A stretch of DNA of 64,000 bases from Bradyrhizobium sp. KBS0727 (GCF_005937885.2 NZ_CP042176.1:1731501-1795500), one strand, 5' to 3'. Positions 36,979-49,545 are shown, counted from the first letter of the stretch. A program made the numbers and translations. The notes: generated from the letters alone by a model not told the origin.

Positions 36979-37608
36979 CTAACTCGCCGGCCGCCGTGCC
37001 AGCGCCAGCGAAATTCCGAGCCCGGCGATGAATAGTCCCGAACCCTGCCTCAGGCGCTGAAACAGACGCGGTCGGCGCGATAGGCCGGCACGCGCGCTTG
37101 AAGCGATCATCACCACAATAAGATCAACCGTTGTGTTGAGCGTCACCGAGATCAGGCCGAGTGCCACGAACTGGAGCGCGGGGGCGCCGCCGGCCGGGTC
37201 CAGAAATTGCGGAATGAAAGCCAGAAAGAACGCCGCGGTCTTGGGGTTCAGGGCCTCCACCAGCACGCCGTCCCGGAACGCCCGGGTGGCTCGGGCGGGA
37301 GCGTTCTGAAGCGGCAGGGGTTTACGGGCATCGTAGAATGTCGCGATGCCGAGCCAGATCAGATAGAGCGCCCCGGCGAACTTGACCGCCGTGAACAGCT
37401 CGGCGCTGGCAAGAATGATCGCCGAGACGCCAAGCGCGCCCGCGATCACATGCACCAGCCCGCCCAGCGCCGTTCCGAACGTCGACGCGACACCGGCCTT
37501 GCTGCCACCCGACAGCGTCCGCGCCGCGACATAGAAGATTCCGGGGCCGGGCACCGCGGCGATGACAAGCGCGGCGAGAAGAAACAGCGTGAAGTTCGCG
37601 CCGTTCAA
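36979..37608 (-). CDS. LysE/RhtB-family amino acid exporter
   Basis: A 209-residue membrane protein with about six hydrophobic helices. The N-terminal PGPGIFYVAARTLSGGSKAGVASTFGTALGG is the conserved LysE/RhtB signature. These carriers export amino acids or homoserine lactones with the proton gradient; the substrate is unknown. Its start abuts the stop of the polyprenyl synthase gene (37609) on the same strand, so the two are probably cotranscribed. Confidence 0.92.
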   Translation of the reverse strand: MNGANFTLFLLAALVIAAVPGPGIFYVAARTLSGGSKAGVASTFGTALGGLVHVIAGALGVSAIILASAELFTAVKFAGALYLIWLGIATFYDARKPLPLQNAPARATRAFRDGVLVEALNPKTAAFFLAFIPQFLDPAGGAPALQFVALGLISVTLNTTVDLIVVMIASSARAGLSRRPRLFQRLRQGSGLFIAGLGISLALARRPAS

Positions 37609-38619
37609 TTAATGCGACCTAGCCAAACAGAACGCCACCACCTGCTCCAGCGCCGATTTCATCGGCGAGGCCGGGAACAGCGCCAGCGCGTCGACGGCCA
37701 TGGCGCCGTAATGCTGGGCGCGGCTGATGGTGTCTTCCAGCGCGCGATGCTTGGTCATCAGGCCGATGGCGTGATCGAGATCGCTGTCGCCGATCTCGCC
37801 GCGCTCCAGCGCTCTGATCCAGAACGCGCGCTCGCTGTCATTGCCGCGGCGGAACGCCAGCACCACCGGCAGCGTGATCTTGCCCTCGCGGAAATCGTCG
37901 CCGATGTTCTTGCCGAGCTTGGCGGCCTTGCCGCCATAGTCCAGCACGTCGTCGACGAGCTGGAAGGCGATGCCGAGATTCATGCCGACCGAGCGGCAGG
38001 CGGTCTGCTCGGCCTTCGGCCGGTTGGCGATGACCGGGCCGACCTCGCAGGCGGCGGCAAACAGCTCGGCGGTCTTGCCGCGGATGACGGCGAGATATTC
38101 GTCCTCGGTGGTTGCGGTGTTCTTGGCGGCCGCGAGCTGCATCACCTCGCCCTCGGCGATGGTGGCGGCGGCGGAAGAGAGAATGTCGAGCGCGCGCAGT
38201 GAGCCTACTTCGACCATCATGCGGAAGGCCTGGCCGAGCAGGAAGTCGCCGACCAGCACGCTGGCCTCGTTGCCCCACAGCATCCGTGCCGACAGCTTGC
38301 CGCGCCGCAGCTCGCTTTCGTCGACGACGTCGTCATGCAGCAGGGTCGCGGTGTGCATGAATTCGACGGCGGCGGCGAGCTTGATATGGCCGTCGCCGGA
38401 ATAGCCGGTGAGGTTGGCCATCGCCAGCGTCAGCATCGGGCGCAGCCGTTTGCCGCCCGAGGAGATCAGGTGATTGGCGACCTCGGGAATCATGGTGACT
38501 TCCGAACCCGTCCGCGACAGGATCGTGGCGTTGACCCGCTCCATGTCGGCGGCGACGAGGCCTACCAGCGCATCGATCGAGGCGTTCGACGGGCTTTCGA
38601 ATGGTACAATAACCGCCAC
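37609..38619 (-). CDS. Polyprenyl (octa/decaprenyl) diphosphate synthase
   Basis: A 336-residue trans-isoprenyl diphosphate synthase that makes the ubiquinone side chain. Both aspartate-rich motifs are present: DDVVD at 96-100 and DDVLD at 223-227. GGKRLRPML near the N-terminus binds the allylic diphosphate. GTG 38619 is chosen because GGAG lies 6 bp before it. In the same region ispE supplies the precursor pathway. Chain length cannot be read directly; octaprenyl or decaprenyl is inferred from relatives. Confidence 0.92.
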   Translation of the reverse strand: MAVIVPFESPSNASIDALVGLVAADMERVNATILSRTGSEVTMIPEVANHLISSGGKRLRPMLTLAMANLTGYSGDGHIKLAAAVEFMHTATLLHDDVVDESELRRGKLSARMLWGNEASVLVGDFLLGQAFRMMVEVGSLRALDILSSAAATIAEGEVMQLAAAKNTATTEDEYLAVIRGKTAELFAAACEVGPVIANRPKAEQTACRSVGMNLGIAFQLVDDVLDYGGKAAKLGKNIGDDFREGKITLPVVLAFRRGNDSERAFWIRALERGEIGDSDLDHAIGLMTKHRALEDTISRAQHYGAMAVDALALFPASPMKSALEQVVAFCLARSH

Positions 38620-38752
38620 GCAGGTCTCCACTTTTGGCCAATTCGCACTATCCTTGACCTACAATAGAAAGTGCCGGCTGGGGCGGCAAGGGCACGATGC
38701 GGTTGACAGCCGCGGCACAGCCCTCGCAATCGGGCAATCAGGAGAACGCAAA

Positions 38753-38980
38753 TTGCGGGAATTGGTTCGGACCAACGATATCGTGCTGGTTTCCGCGGTT
38801 GGAGCGCTGCTCGACGGCGCCAATATCCATCACCTGGTGCTGGATCAGAACATGAGCGTCATCGAGGGGTCTTTGGGCATGCTGCCGCGCCGGATTCTGG
38901 TCCATGAGGACGACAACCGCGAGGCCCGCCAGATACTGACCGACGCGGGCCTTGCCCACGAATTGCGGGCCGATGACTGA
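38753..38980 (+). CDS. DUF2007 domain protein (75 aa)
   Basis: A small protein starting at TTG 38753 with AGGAG 8 bp upstream. The sequence LRELVRTNDIVLVSAVGALLDG, ending VHEDDNREARQILTDAG, matches the DUF2007 (PII-like, putative signal-transducing) pattern. The function is unknown. Its stop overlaps the ATG of the methyltransferase gene by 8 bp (38973-38980), so the two are translationally coupled. It is divergent from the polyprenyl synthase gene. Confidence 0.85.
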   Translation: MRELVRTNDIVLVSAVGALLDGANIHHLVLDQNMSVIEGSLGMLPRRILVHEDDNREARQILTDAGLAHELRADD

Positions 38981-39740
38981 GCCCACCCTCGATCTGTCGG
39001 AGGACGCGTTTCTCGGCGGGCAGTTGCGGCTGCGGCAACTGAAGTCGGGACACCGCGCCGGTCACGATGCCGTGTTGCTGGCGGCGGCGACGCCGGCCCG
39101 TCCGGGCGATCGCGTCGCCGATTTCGGCGCCGGGATCGGCGTCGCCGGGCTGTCGGTGGCACGGCGCGTCCGCGGCATCGATCTCGTCCTGGTCGAGATC
39201 GATCCGACGCTTTCAGATCTCGCGCGCGGCAATGCGGCGGCGAATGAAATTGCCGCCGAGGTCATCGTGCTCGACATCGAAGCCAGGCCTGCGGCCTTCG
39301 CGGCGTGCGGCCTCGTGCCCGACAGCATCGATATTGTGTTGATGAATCCGCCCTTCAACGATCCGGCGCGGCACCGGCGTTCGCCGGACGGCGCACGCGG
39401 GATGGCGCATGTGGCGACGGAAACCACGCTGGCGAACTGGATTCACGCCGCGCGGCGCATCCTGAAATCCAGGGGTGTGCTGACATTGATCTGGCGTGCG
39501 GACGGATTGGCCGAGGTGTTGTCGGCGCTCGATCACGGTTTCGGCAGCCTGGAAATCCTGCCGGTTCACGGTGACGTGAGGGGGCCCGCGAATCGCATTC
39601 TCGTGCGCGCCATCAAGGGCGGACGGGCGCCGATGCAGATCCATCCCGCCCTGATGCTCAATGATGAGTCAGGCCTGCCTAATAAAAAGGTGCAGGAGAT
39701 TCTGGCCGGGCAGGGAATATTGCCGCTGGCGAACCGTTGA
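38973..39740 (+). CDS. TrmN6-like methyltransferase (tRNA1(Val) A37 N6-methylase family)
   Basis: A 255-residue class I methyltransferase. It has SGHRAGHDAVLLAAA, typical of TrmN6/YfiC, the SAM motif VADFGAGIGVAGLS and the catalytic NPPF (VLMNPPFNDPARHR) of N6-adenine methylases. The predicted substrate is A37 of tRNA1(Val), inferred by family. ATG 38973 overlaps the DUF2007 stop. Confidence 0.9.
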   Translation: MTEPTLDLSEDAFLGGQLRLRQLKSGHRAGHDAVLLAAATPARPGDRVADFGAGIGVAGLSVARRVRGIDLVLVEIDPTLSDLARGNAAANEIAAEVIVLDIEARPAAFAACGLVPDSIDIVLMNPPFNDPARHRRSPDGARGMAHVATETTLANWIHAARRILKSRGVLTLIWRADGLAEVLSALDHGFGSLEILPVHGDVRGPANRILVRAIKGGRAPMQIHPALMLNDESGLPNKKVQEILAGQGILPLANR

Positions 39741-39796
39741 AGATTCGTCCAATTGCGCAAGCCTTGGGCGTGATGTCGAGCCGTGTATGCAACGGG

Positions 39797-39895
39797 CTAT
39801 TGCGGGAGTGTTTCCGACTGCCGTTTCGGGGCGGAAGTGAAGTGAACCGCGGTCAAAAGCGCGCCGATCAGCATTATCAGCAGATAGATTTTCAT
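39797..39895 (-). CDS. Candidate 32-residue membrane micro-protein
   Basis: ATG 39895 is preceded by GCGGAGAG at a 4-5 bp spacing. The frame reads MKIYLLIMLIGALLTAVHFT and then a short polar tail (SAPKRQSETLPQ). It would be a single-pass membrane peptide or a cleaved signal. It lies alone between a methyltransferase gene and the S49 peptidase gene on the opposite strand. Not confirmed by conservation. Confidence 0.35.
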   Translation of the reverse strand: MKIYLLIMLIGALLTAVHFTSAPKRQSETLPQ

Positions 39896-40018
39896 GTCAC
39901 TCTCCGCTGCGCCATTGCAGCCATGACAGCCACAATGCAAAAGGCGTTCCAGCCAGTTGGCTTGCCGCCTCTCCAATGACAGTGGCGCGATAAAAAATGG
40001 TTAATTCGAGGTATCGGC

Positions 40019-40927
40019 ATGAGTGAACAAATAAGTGATCGCACCGGAGTGCCTGATCTGATCGACCGGCTGAAGCGATTGGTTCCGGCGAAATTCCGGC
40101 CGGGAAATGTGGTGGTGCCGGTGGTGCGATTGTCCGGCGTGATCGGCGCGGTGACCCCGCTGCGGCCGGGGATGTCGCTGGCCGGCGTCGCCAAAACGCT
40201 CGAACGCGCGTTCGCCACCAAGAATGCGAAGGCAGTGGCGTTGGTGATCAATTCGCCCGGCGGCTCGCCGGTGCAGTCGCGCCAGATCTATCTGCGGATC
40301 AGGCAGCTTGCCGCGGAAAAGAAATTACCGGTGCTGGTGTTCGTCGAGGATGTCGCGGCATCCGGCGGCTACATGATTGCCTGCGCGGGCGACGAGATCT
40401 TCTGCGACCCGTCCTCGATCCTCGGTTCGATCGGCGTGGTCGGCGGCAGCTTTGGATTTGTGGATCTGATCAAGAGGGTCGGCGTCGAGCGCAGGCTCTA
40501 TACGGCGGGTGAGCACAAAGCGACGCTGGATCCGTTTTTGCCGGAAAATCCCGATGACGTGGCGCGCCTGAAAACGATTCAGCGCGAAATCCACGCCATC
40601 TTCATCGCGCTGGTCAAGGGCAGCCGCGGCGCCCGCCTCAAGGGCGCCGACGATTTGCTGTTCACCGGCGAATACTGGGCGGGCGAGACCTCGGTGTCGC
40701 TGGGCCTGGCGGATGCGATCGGCGACCTCCGTTCGACGCTGCGCGCCCGCTACGGCGACAAGGTACTGACGCCGGTGATCGCGCCGGCGACCGGGATGCT
40801 GTCCGGGCTGCTGGGCCGTAGATCGGCGGGGGCGGGGACATCGTCGCTCGACGGTATTCAGGGATTGCCGGACGGGCTGATTTCGGCGCTGGAGACGCGG
40901 GCAATTTGGGCCAAATTCGGGTTTTAG
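40019..40927 (+). CDS. S49-family (SppA/SohB-like) serine peptidase
   Basis: A 302-residue protein with a Ser-Lys dyad: Ser115 in VAASGGYMIACAGDEI and Lys167 in YTAGEHKATLDPF. VINSPGGSPVQS is the conserved ClpP/crotonase-like strand. SppA proteins clear signal peptides. No membrane anchor is visible, so this form may be soluble or peripheral. ATG 40019 matches the family; no other clear start. Confidence 0.93.
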   Translation: MSEQISDRTGVPDLIDRLKRLVPAKFRPGNVVVPVVRLSGVIGAVTPLRPGMSLAGVAKTLERAFATKNAKAVALVINSPGGSPVQSRQIYLRIRQLAAEKKLPVLVFVEDVAASGGYMIACAGDEIFCDPSSILGSIGVVGGSFGFVDLIKRVGVERRLYTAGEHKATLDPFLPENPDDVARLKTIQREIHAIFIALVKGSRGARLKGADDLLFTGEYWAGETSVSLGLADAIGDLRSTLRARYGDKVLTPVIAPATGMLSGLLGRRSAGAGTSSLDGIQGLPDGLISALETRAIWAKFGF

Positions 40928-41015
40928 GGGCGCTTTACCCGCGCCATTTAGTCCCAAAAGCCCAATTGCGGCGCGGACCGGCTTGGAGGAGAATGCTGGC
41001 ATTGGGGGCTGACAC

Positions 41016-41228
41016 GTGAACGACAAGGATCGACCGATGCCGCCGTTGATCGCATTCGCTGGCGCCCTGGGTGGGCTGGCCGTGGTCCGCTGGGCCTACA
41101 GAACCGCCGTCCGCATCAATCGAGAGCTCGAAGAGGCGCGCATGGCGCGCGTCGCCGAGGCCGCCCGTTCGGGCGATATTCCGACATTGCGCCGTGATCC
41201 GGTGACCGGGGCTTATCGGCCGGGTTAA
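41016..41228 (+). CDS. Small conserved protein (70 aa), unknown function
   Basis: GTG 41016 lies 8 bp or so after a GGAGGAG. One hydrophobic stretch ([19 protein letters not shown]) could be a membrane helix, followed by a helical [24 protein letters not shown] and a C-terminal [13 protein letters not shown]. No characterised family is recognised. The composition is protein-like, so it is retained as a real gene. Confidence 0.65.
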   Translation: MNDKDRPMPPLIAFAGALGGLAVVRWAYRTAVRINRELEEARMARVAEAARSGDIPTLRRDPVTGAYRPG

Positions 41229-41237
41229 GCTAGCCAC

Positions 41238-41322
41238 GTCATTCCGGGGCGTGAAGCGAAGCGAAACGAACCCGGAATCTCGAGATTCCGGGTCTGGTGC
41301 TAGCGCACCATCCCGGAATGAC
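41238..41322. repeat. Class A intergenic palindromic repeat, copy A8
   Basis: Short copy: GTCATTCCGGGGCG..., the AATCTCGAGATT core and a TGGTGC/GCACCA hairpin before the closing CCCGGAATGAC. It lies upstream of glyQ. Confidence 0.9.
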
Positions 41323-41418
41323 GGCGATCGTTGCCGCCCCGCCTTCGCCTTGATTCCCCTCGCTGCCGCCGATACGGTCCCGCGCGCCCAAAACCCCCTC
41401 GCGAGACCGATTCTGCCG

Positions 41419-42351
41419 ATGGATGACTTGCCTGCCCATATGCGCCCGGAACGTTCGTTCCAGGGCTTCATTCTCGCCCTGCAGCGGTTCTGGGCGGAGC
41501 AGGGCTGCGTGATCCTGCAGCCCTACGACATGGAAATGGGGGCCGGCACCTTTCACCCGGCGACGACGCTGCGGGCGCTCGGGCCGAAGCGCTGGAATGC
41601 GGCCTATGTGCAGCCCTCGCGGCGGCCCAAGGACGGCCGCTACGGCGAAAACCCCAACCGGCTGCAGCACTATTACCAGTTCCAGGTGATCATGAAGCCG
41701 TCGCCGCCGAACTTGCAGGACCTCTACCTGAAGTCGCTGGCCGCGATCGGCATCGATTCGGCCCTGCACGACATCCGCTTCGTCGAGGACGACTGGGAAA
41801 GCCCGACGCTCGGCGCGTGGGGGCTCGGCTGGGAATGCTGGTGCGACGGCATGGAAGTCAGCCAGTTCACCTACTTCCAGCAGGTCGCGGGCGTCGAATG
41901 CGCGCCGGTTGCCGGCGAACTCACCTACGGCCTCGAGCGTCTGGCGATGTATGTGCAGGGCGTCGACCGCGTCTACGATCTCAACTTCAACGGCCGCGAC
42001 GGCGACGAGCGTGTCACCTATGGCGACGTCTACCTGCAGGCCGAGCAGGAATATTCCCGGCACAATTTCGAGCATTCCGATTCCGAGATGCTGTTCAAGC
42101 AGTTCACCATGGCGGAAGAGGCCTGCCGGAAATATCTCGAGGCGGGATGGAAAGACGGCAAGCGCGAGGCGCATCTGATGGCGCTGCCGGCCTATGACCA
42201 GTGCATCAAGGCGAGCCACGTCTTCAACCTGCTCGATGCCCGCGGCGTGATCTCGGTAACGGAACGGCAAAGCTACATCATGCGCGTGCGCGAACTGGCA
42301 AAGGCCTGCGGCGAAGCCTGGGTCCACACCGAAGCAGGCAGGGCGGTCTGA
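41419..42351 (+). CDS. glyQ: Glycine--tRNA ligase alpha subunit
   Basis: A 310-residue bacterial alpha subunit, ending [16 protein letters not shown]. Class II motifs are present: [31 protein letters not shown], and [20 protein letters not shown] in the core. It forms the alpha2beta2 enzyme with GlyS. ATG 41419 is chosen; the upstream in-frame sequence is a class A repeat. Unusually, a DUF559 gene lies between it and glyS. Confidence 0.97.
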   Translation: MDDLPAHMRPERSFQGFILALQRFWAEQGCVILQPYDMEMGAGTFHPATTLRALGPKRWNAAYVQPSRRPKDGRYGENPNRLQHYYQFQVIMKPSPPNLQDLYLKSLAAIGIDSALHDIRFVEDDWESPTLGAWGLGWECWCDGMEVSQFTYFQQVAGVECAPVAGELTYGLERLAMYVQGVDRVYDLNFNGRDGDERVTYGDVYLQAEQEYSRHNFEHSDSEMLFKQFTMAEEACRKYLEAGWKDGKREAHLMALPAYDQCIKASHVFNLLDARGVISVTERQSYIMRVRELAKACGEAWVHTEAGRAV

Positions 42352-42476
42352 TGCCCTTGATGCACGCGACGATGAACATGGCGATTGCTGATCTGCTCCC
42401 CTCCACCCGCGCGCGAAGCGCGTGGCGGGGTCGAGACGAGCGAAGCTCGCTCTTAGGGGTCGGGGGTGGGGGGTGC

Positions 42477-42911
42477 ATGCCACAGAGAACACAGCGTGCC
42501 GTCGACAGGCGCGTACCGCGCGCCCGAGCCTTGCGTCGCGACGCGACCGAGGCCGAGAAGAAGCTGTGGCAACACTTGCGGCAACCGCCTTTCAAGGCGC
42601 ATCACTTTCGGCGCCAGGCCACCATAGGTCCTTACTTCGCCGACTTCGCAACGCATCGGGCCAGGATCGTCATCGAGGTAGATGGCGGTCAGCATTCCGG
42701 CAGCGGCTCTGACGAGGTGCGTTCGCGATATCTCGAAGCCAACGGCTATCGTGTGCTGCGCTTCTGGAATAACGACGTTATGGCGAACCTGTCCGGCGTT
42801 CTTTCGGCCATCGATGCGGCGATCAATGCCGATAGACCCCCCACCCCCCCCCCCCCCCCCCCCCCCCCCCCCGCGCGGGGGGGGGGGGAGGGGAGTAGAG
42901 CTAATGCCTGA
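42477..42911 (+). CDS. DUF559 endonuclease-domain protein ending in a C-tract
   Basis: A 144-residue protein. The Vsr-like DUF559 domain is visible as [45 protein letters not shown] and [12 protein letters not shown]. The first half carries the conserved E and the VDG..H nuclease-like residues. The C-terminus runs into a poly-Pro stretch encoded by a 29-C tract (42844-42872) and a Gly/Arg tail, and overlaps the glyS start by 8 bp. DUF559 genes are often isolated cargo in Bradyrhizobium; here one sits inside the glyQ-glyS pair. Confidence 0.85.
   Translation: MPQRTQRAVDRRVPRARALRRDATEAEKKLWQHLRQPPFKAHHFRRQATIGPYFADFATHRARIVIEVDGGQHSGSGSDEVRSRYLEANGYRVLRFWNNDVMANLSGVLSAIDAAINADRPPTPPPPPPPPPARGGGEGSRANA
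42837..42888. repeat. Homopolymer tract C6-A-C29-GCGC-G12
   Basis: Six C (42837-42842), A, 29 C (42844-42872), GCGC, then 12 G (42877-42888). It lies in the 3' end of the DUF559 gene and 16 bp before the glyS start. The C and G runs can pair as a hairpin over the glyS leader, and the run length is prone to slippage. The exact length may be a sequencing or assembly artefact. Confidence 0.8.
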
Positions 42912-45003
42912 TCTTCTGTTCGAATTGTTTTCCGAAGAAATCCCCGCGCGCATGCAGGCGAAGGCGGCGGACGATCTGCGCCGCATGGTGACCGACAAGC
43001 TGGTGGCCGAAGGGCTCGTCTACGAAGGCGCCAAAGCATTCGCGACGCCGCGGCGGCTGACCCTGACCGTGCACGGCATTCCGGCGCGGCAATCCGATCT
43101 CAAGACCGAACGTCGCGGACCGAAAATCGGTGCGCCCGATGCGGCCGTGCAGGGCTTTCTGAAGGCGACCGGTTTGAAGTCGCTCGACGAAGCCACCATC
43201 CAAAAGGATCCGAAAGGCGATTTCTACGTCGCGCTGATCGAGAAGCCGGGCCGTCCGACGCTGGACGTACTCGCCGAAATCCTGCCGCCGATCATCCGAA
43301 CGTTCCCGTGGCCGAAATCGATGCGCTGGGGCGAGCGCTCGGCCAAACCGGGTTCGCTGAGCTGGGTGCGGCCGCTGCATTCGATCATCGCGACCTTCGG
43401 GATCGAAACCGAAGAACCCGATGTCGTCAAATTTTCCATCGACGGCATCGAGGCCGGCCAGACCACGTTCGGTCACCGCTTCATGGCGCCGGCTGTGATC
43501 TCCGTGCGTCGCTTCGAGGATTACGAAGCGAAGCTGAAGGCCGCCAAGGTCGTGCTCGATCCACAGGCGCGCAAGGACATCATCCTGGCCGACGCCAAGA
43601 CCCTGGCGCAGGCGCAAGGTTTTGAGCTGGTCGAGGATCAGGTGCTGCTCGACGAGGTCTCGGGCCTGGTCGAATGGCCGGTCGCCCTGATGGGATCGTT
43701 CGACCAGGAGTTTCTGTCGATTCCCGGCGAGGTGATCCGCGCCACCATCCGCAACAACCAGAAATGCTTTGTCGTCAGCGATCCCAAAACCGGCAAGCTG
43801 ACCAACAGGTTCATCCTCACCGCCAACATCGACGCCAGCGACGGCGGCAAAACCATCATCGGCGGCAACGAGCGCGTGATCCGCGCTCGGCTGAGCGACG
43901 CGAAATTTTTCTACGAGACCGACCTCAAGACCAAGCTGGAAAGCCGGTTGAAGAAGTTCGACCAGATCGTATTTCACGAGAAGCTTGGCACCCAGGCCGA
44001 GCGCATCAAACGCATCGAGCGACTGGCGGCGGAAATCGCTCCCTTGGTCGGCGCCGACGTTGAAAAGACCAAACGCGCCGCGCATCTGGCGAAGGCGGAT
44101 TTGCTGACCGAAGTGGTCGGCGAATTCCCGGAGCTGCAGGGCCTGATGGGCAAATATTACGCACTGGCGCAGGGCGAGGACGCTTCCGTCGCCGCCGCCA
44201 GCGAGGAGCACTACAAGCCGCAGGGGCCGGCGGATCGGGTGCCGAACGATCCGGTGAGCATTGCCGTGGCGCTGGCCGACAAGCTCGATACGCTCGCCGG
44301 CTTCTGGGCGATCAACGAGAAGCCGACCGGCTCGAAAGATCCCTATGCGCTCCGTCGCGCGGCGCTCGGCGTGATCAGGCTCGTGATCAACAACGAGATC
44401 CGTTTTCCGCTCGGACCGATCTCGCAGTCCGCATTTGGCAGCCATGTGACGGCCGGCTACGGCATGGGTGATCAGGTCGTCGATCTGCTGCCCTTCTTCG
44501 CCGACCGCCTGAAAGTCCAGCTTCGCGACCAGGGCGCACGGCACGATCTGGTCGATGCCGTGTTCTCGCTCGGCGGCCAGGACGACTTGCTGATGGTGGT
44601 CCGCCGCGTCGAGGCGCTCGGCAAATTCCTCGAGACCGACGACGGCAAGAACCTGCTGGCCGGCACCAAGCGCGCCAGCAACATCCTCTCGATCGAAGAG
44701 AAAAAGGACAAGCGGGCTTTCGATGGCGCGCCGGACCCCTCGCTCTACAAGCTCGACGAGGAAAAGGCGCTGGCGAAGGCGATCGACGAGGTCAAGCGCG
44801 AGGCCGGCAGTGCCGTCGCCAGGGAAGATTTCGCCGCCGCGATGAGCGCAATGGCAAAACTCCGTCCGGCGGTCGATGCGTTCTTTGACAAGGTCAAGGT
44901 CAATGACGATGAACCAAAGGTGCGCGAGAATCGACTAAAGCTCTTGAATGAAATCCGCGCGGCGACGCGCGCGGTTGCAGATTTTTCCAAGATCGAAGGC
45001 TAG
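42904..45003 (+). CDS. glyS: Glycine--tRNA ligase beta subunit
   Basis: A 699-residue beta subunit starting [18 protein letters not shown], the canonical GlyS N-terminus. [40 protein letters not shown] lies in the mid-region, and the anticodon-binding part is C-terminal. The frame stays open upstream through the poly-C tract to 42682, so a frame change in the tract would fuse the DUF559 product to GlyS. The ribosome-binding site GGGGAG follows the G12 run. A methyltransferase gene begins 3 bp after the stop. Confidence 0.97.
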   Translation: MPDLLFELFSEEIPARMQAKAADDLRRMVTDKLVAEGLVYEGAKAFATPRRLTLTVHGIPARQSDLKTERRGPKIGAPDAAVQGFLKATGLKSLDEATIQKDPKGDFYVALIEKPGRPTLDVLAEILPPIIRTFPWPKSMRWGERSAKPGSLSWVRPLHSIIATFGIETEEPDVVKFSIDGIEAGQTTFGHRFMAPAVISVRRFEDYEAKLKAAKVVLDPQARKDIILADAKTLAQAQGFELVEDQVLLDEVSGLVEWPVALMGSFDQEFLSIPGEVIRATIRNNQKCFVVSDPKTGKLTNRFILTANIDASDGGKTIIGGNERVIRARLSDAKFFYETDLKTKLESRLKKFDQIVFHEKLGTQAERIKRIERLAAEIAPLVGADVEKTKRAAHLAKADLLTEVVGEFPELQGLMGKYYALAQGEDASVAAASEEHYKPQGPADRVPNDPVSIAVALADKLDTLAGFWAINEKPTGSKDPYALRRAALGVIRLVINNEIRFPLGPISQSAFGSHVTAGYGMGDQVVDLLPFFADRLKVQLRDQGARHDLVDAVFSLGGQDDLLMVVRRVEALGKFLETDDGKNLLAGTKRASNILSIEEKKDKRAFDGAPDPSLYKLDEEKALAKAIDEVKREAGSAVAREDFAAAMSAMAKLRPAVDAFFDKVKVNDDEPKVRENRLKLLNEIRAATRAVADFSKIEG

Positions 45004-45006
45004 GCC

Positions 45007-45609
45007 ATGGATCGCAAAACGCTTGCCGCTTACGACCAGGATGCGGCGGCGTTCGCGAAGGACTGGCACGACCAGCCGGCGCCGCGCGATCTCCAGGAGA
45101 TCGTCGAACGGTTTTTCGTCCGTGGCGGCACCTCGGCCGATATCGGCTGCGGCAGCGGCCGCGAGGTCGGCTGGCTCAATGCCAACGGATTTTCCGCCAC
45201 CGGTTTCGACGCCTCGGAAGGCCTGCTCAAGGAAGCCTGCCGGCGCTATCCCGGTCTCAAGTTCCGGCATGCCGAATTGCCCGAGCTGCGCGGTGTCGGC
45301 ACGTTCGACAACGTACTGTGCGAAACCGTCATCATGCATCTCGACCGCAAGCAGATCGCGGCTTCGGTCCGCCGCCTGCTCGACGTCGTCAAGCCGAGCG
45401 GCATTCTGTACCTGAGCTGGCGCGTCACCGACGATGCCGATCTGCGCGACGCCCAGGGCCGGCTCTATTGCGCCTTCGATGCCGCTTTGGTGCTGGCGGA
45501 ACTGAAAGCGACCACCGTGCTGCTCGACGAAGAGGTTTTGAGCGAATCCTCGGGCAAGAAGATTCACCGCCTGGTGGTCAAGAAGCCGGGTCTGGAAATT
45601 CGCGAGTAA
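45007..45609 (+). CDS. Class I SAM-dependent methyltransferase
   Basis: A 200-residue protein with the SAM motif SADIGCGSGREVGWL (about 40-54), FDASEGLL after it and the catalytic-loop PELRGVGTFDNVLCETVIMHL. The C-terminal half has WRVTDDADLRDAQGRLY. It follows glyS at 3 bp and ends at a strong terminator, so it belongs to the gly operon. The substrate is unknown. Confidence 0.88.
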   Translation: MDRKTLAAYDQDAAAFAKDWHDQPAPRDLQEIVERFFVRGGTSADIGCGSGREVGWLNANGFSATGFDASEGLLKEACRRYPGLKFRHAELPELRGVGTFDNVLCETVIMHLDRKQIAASVRRLLDVVKPSGILYLSWRVTDDADLRDAQGRLYCAFDAALVLAELKATTVLLDEEVLSESSGKKIHRLVVKKPGLEIRE

Positions 45610-45612
45610 CAA

Positions 45613-45650
45613 AAAGCCCCGCCAGGAGGGGGACGCCAGGCGGGGCTTTC
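45613..45650 (+). terminator. Rho-independent terminator after the gly operon
   Basis: AAAGCCCCGCC pairs with GGCGGGGCTTT across a short GA-rich loop, followed by CTTGT. It lies 4 bp after the methyltransferase stop. Confidence 0.85.
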
Positions 45651-45706
45651 TTGTCCGGTCGGATCTCACGCACATCCGCTTGCGCGGCGCCCGGACTACC
45701 TCTGTT

Positions 45707-45768
45707 TTGACGCGTTTCCTTCACGTCCCCCGGATCAAGTCCGAGGGCATGCTTCGCTGGAAAGCGCG
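45707..45768. repeat. Class D inverted repeat, copy D3
   Basis: TTTGACGCGTTTCCTTCACG, the GGATCAAGTCC core, and closing GCTTCGCTGGAAAGCGC. It lies between the gly operon terminator and the DUF1236 gene. Confidence 0.72.
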
Positions 45769-45790
45769 ATGCCCGTCCAGGTGCGCGGGA

Positions 45791-46147
45791 TTATTCGACC
45801 ACCTGAACGATGCGACGCGAGCGCGGCTCGACCAGCACGGTCCGGCCGTTCACCACGGTGTAGCGATAGGGCGTGGCGCCGAACGTCTGCGGCACGTCGT
45901 AATAGGTCACGCCGGCTTCCGGCAGCACACCGCCGACGATCACACGATCGGGAATCGTGTAGTTCGGGACCCGTTCGCGCACGATGTATTCACGGAACGC
46001 AGGCCGCTGGTCGACGGCGATCCCCTCGTTGTCATCGATGACCACGGTGCCGCCGCCGACCACGCCGACGGTGCCCTGCGCCTGCGCCGCGACCGGCGCC
46101 GCCAAAGCGCCGGCAACCGCGGCAATGGCCAATATCCTGTTTCGCAT
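45791..46147 (-). CDS. DUF1236-domain exported protein
   Basis: A 118-residue protein. The signal peptide is MRNRILAIAAVAGALAAPVA, with cleavage after AAQAQ. The DUF1236 pattern follows: FREYIVRERVPNYTIPDRVIVGGVLPEAG, then TYYDVPQTFGATPYRYTVVNGRTVLVEPRSRRIVQVV. Rhizobial DUF1236 proteins are small periplasmic proteins of unknown role. AAAGGAG precedes ATG 46147. A longer frame to 46360 has no signal features. Confidence 0.9.
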   Translation of the reverse strand: MRNRILAIAAVAGALAAPVAAQAQGTVGVVGGGTVVIDDNEGIAVDQRPAFREYIVRERVPNYTIPDRVIVGGVLPEAGVTYYDVPQTFGATPYRYTVVNGRTVLVEPRSRRIVQVVE

Positions 46148-46383
46148 GGCGAACTCCTTTTGCGAGAAAGGCACCGGCAATCGCCGGCGCATCAGGCGAG
46201 CCAATTCATCGCACGCGGCAATGTTCCGGGAATACGCGGCCTCATACGCGGCATTTCCGGGGAATTGTTGTGGGGCCTGGAACCGGTTGAGGCGGCTCGG
46301 CGTCTTCTGTTGCGGAACCGTGCCACCGGGTAGATTGCCGTCCTCGATTCGATTTTCCATCAGATCAGCCGGAGACGTTTCAA

Positions 46384-46539
46384 ATGACCATCACCGCCGC
46401 GCACGTTCCCGCCATCGTGGCCCTGATTGCAGGAATTCTGATCCTGCTGATGCCGCGGCTGCTCAATTTCATCGTGGCGATCTACCTGATCTTCGTCGGA
46501 CTGGTCGGTCTCGGCGTGCTCAAGATGTTTCACTTCTAG
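46384..46539 (+). CDS. DUF3096-type small membrane protein (51 aa)
   Basis: Reads MTITAAHVPAIVALIAGILI, then LLMPRLLNFIVAIYLIFVGL and VGLGVLKMFHF. This is the two-helix pattern of DUF3096: two membrane segments around a MPRLLNF turn. GGAG lies 9 bp upstream of the ATG. The role is unknown. It is transcribed toward ppdK and could share its leader. Confidence 0.85.
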   Translation: MTITAAHVPAIVALIAGILILLMPRLLNFIVAIYLIFVGLVGLGVLKMFHF

Positions 46540-46628
46540 CGCTGGAAAGCGGGGTTTCGCGGCTTGCGCGGAACCCTCCAAAGTGGTGTAAGGCGCCCAT
46601 CATCCCCATCCTCGGATAGTTGGAATCC

Positions 46629-49523
<2,895 letters not shown>

Positions 49524-49545
49524 CCCACAACAACTGACGAGATTG

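Noticed and set aside
42837..42888. C29/G12 region as a CRISPR, telomere-like or origin repeat
   Set aside because: It is a simple homopolymer pair without spacers or iteron units.
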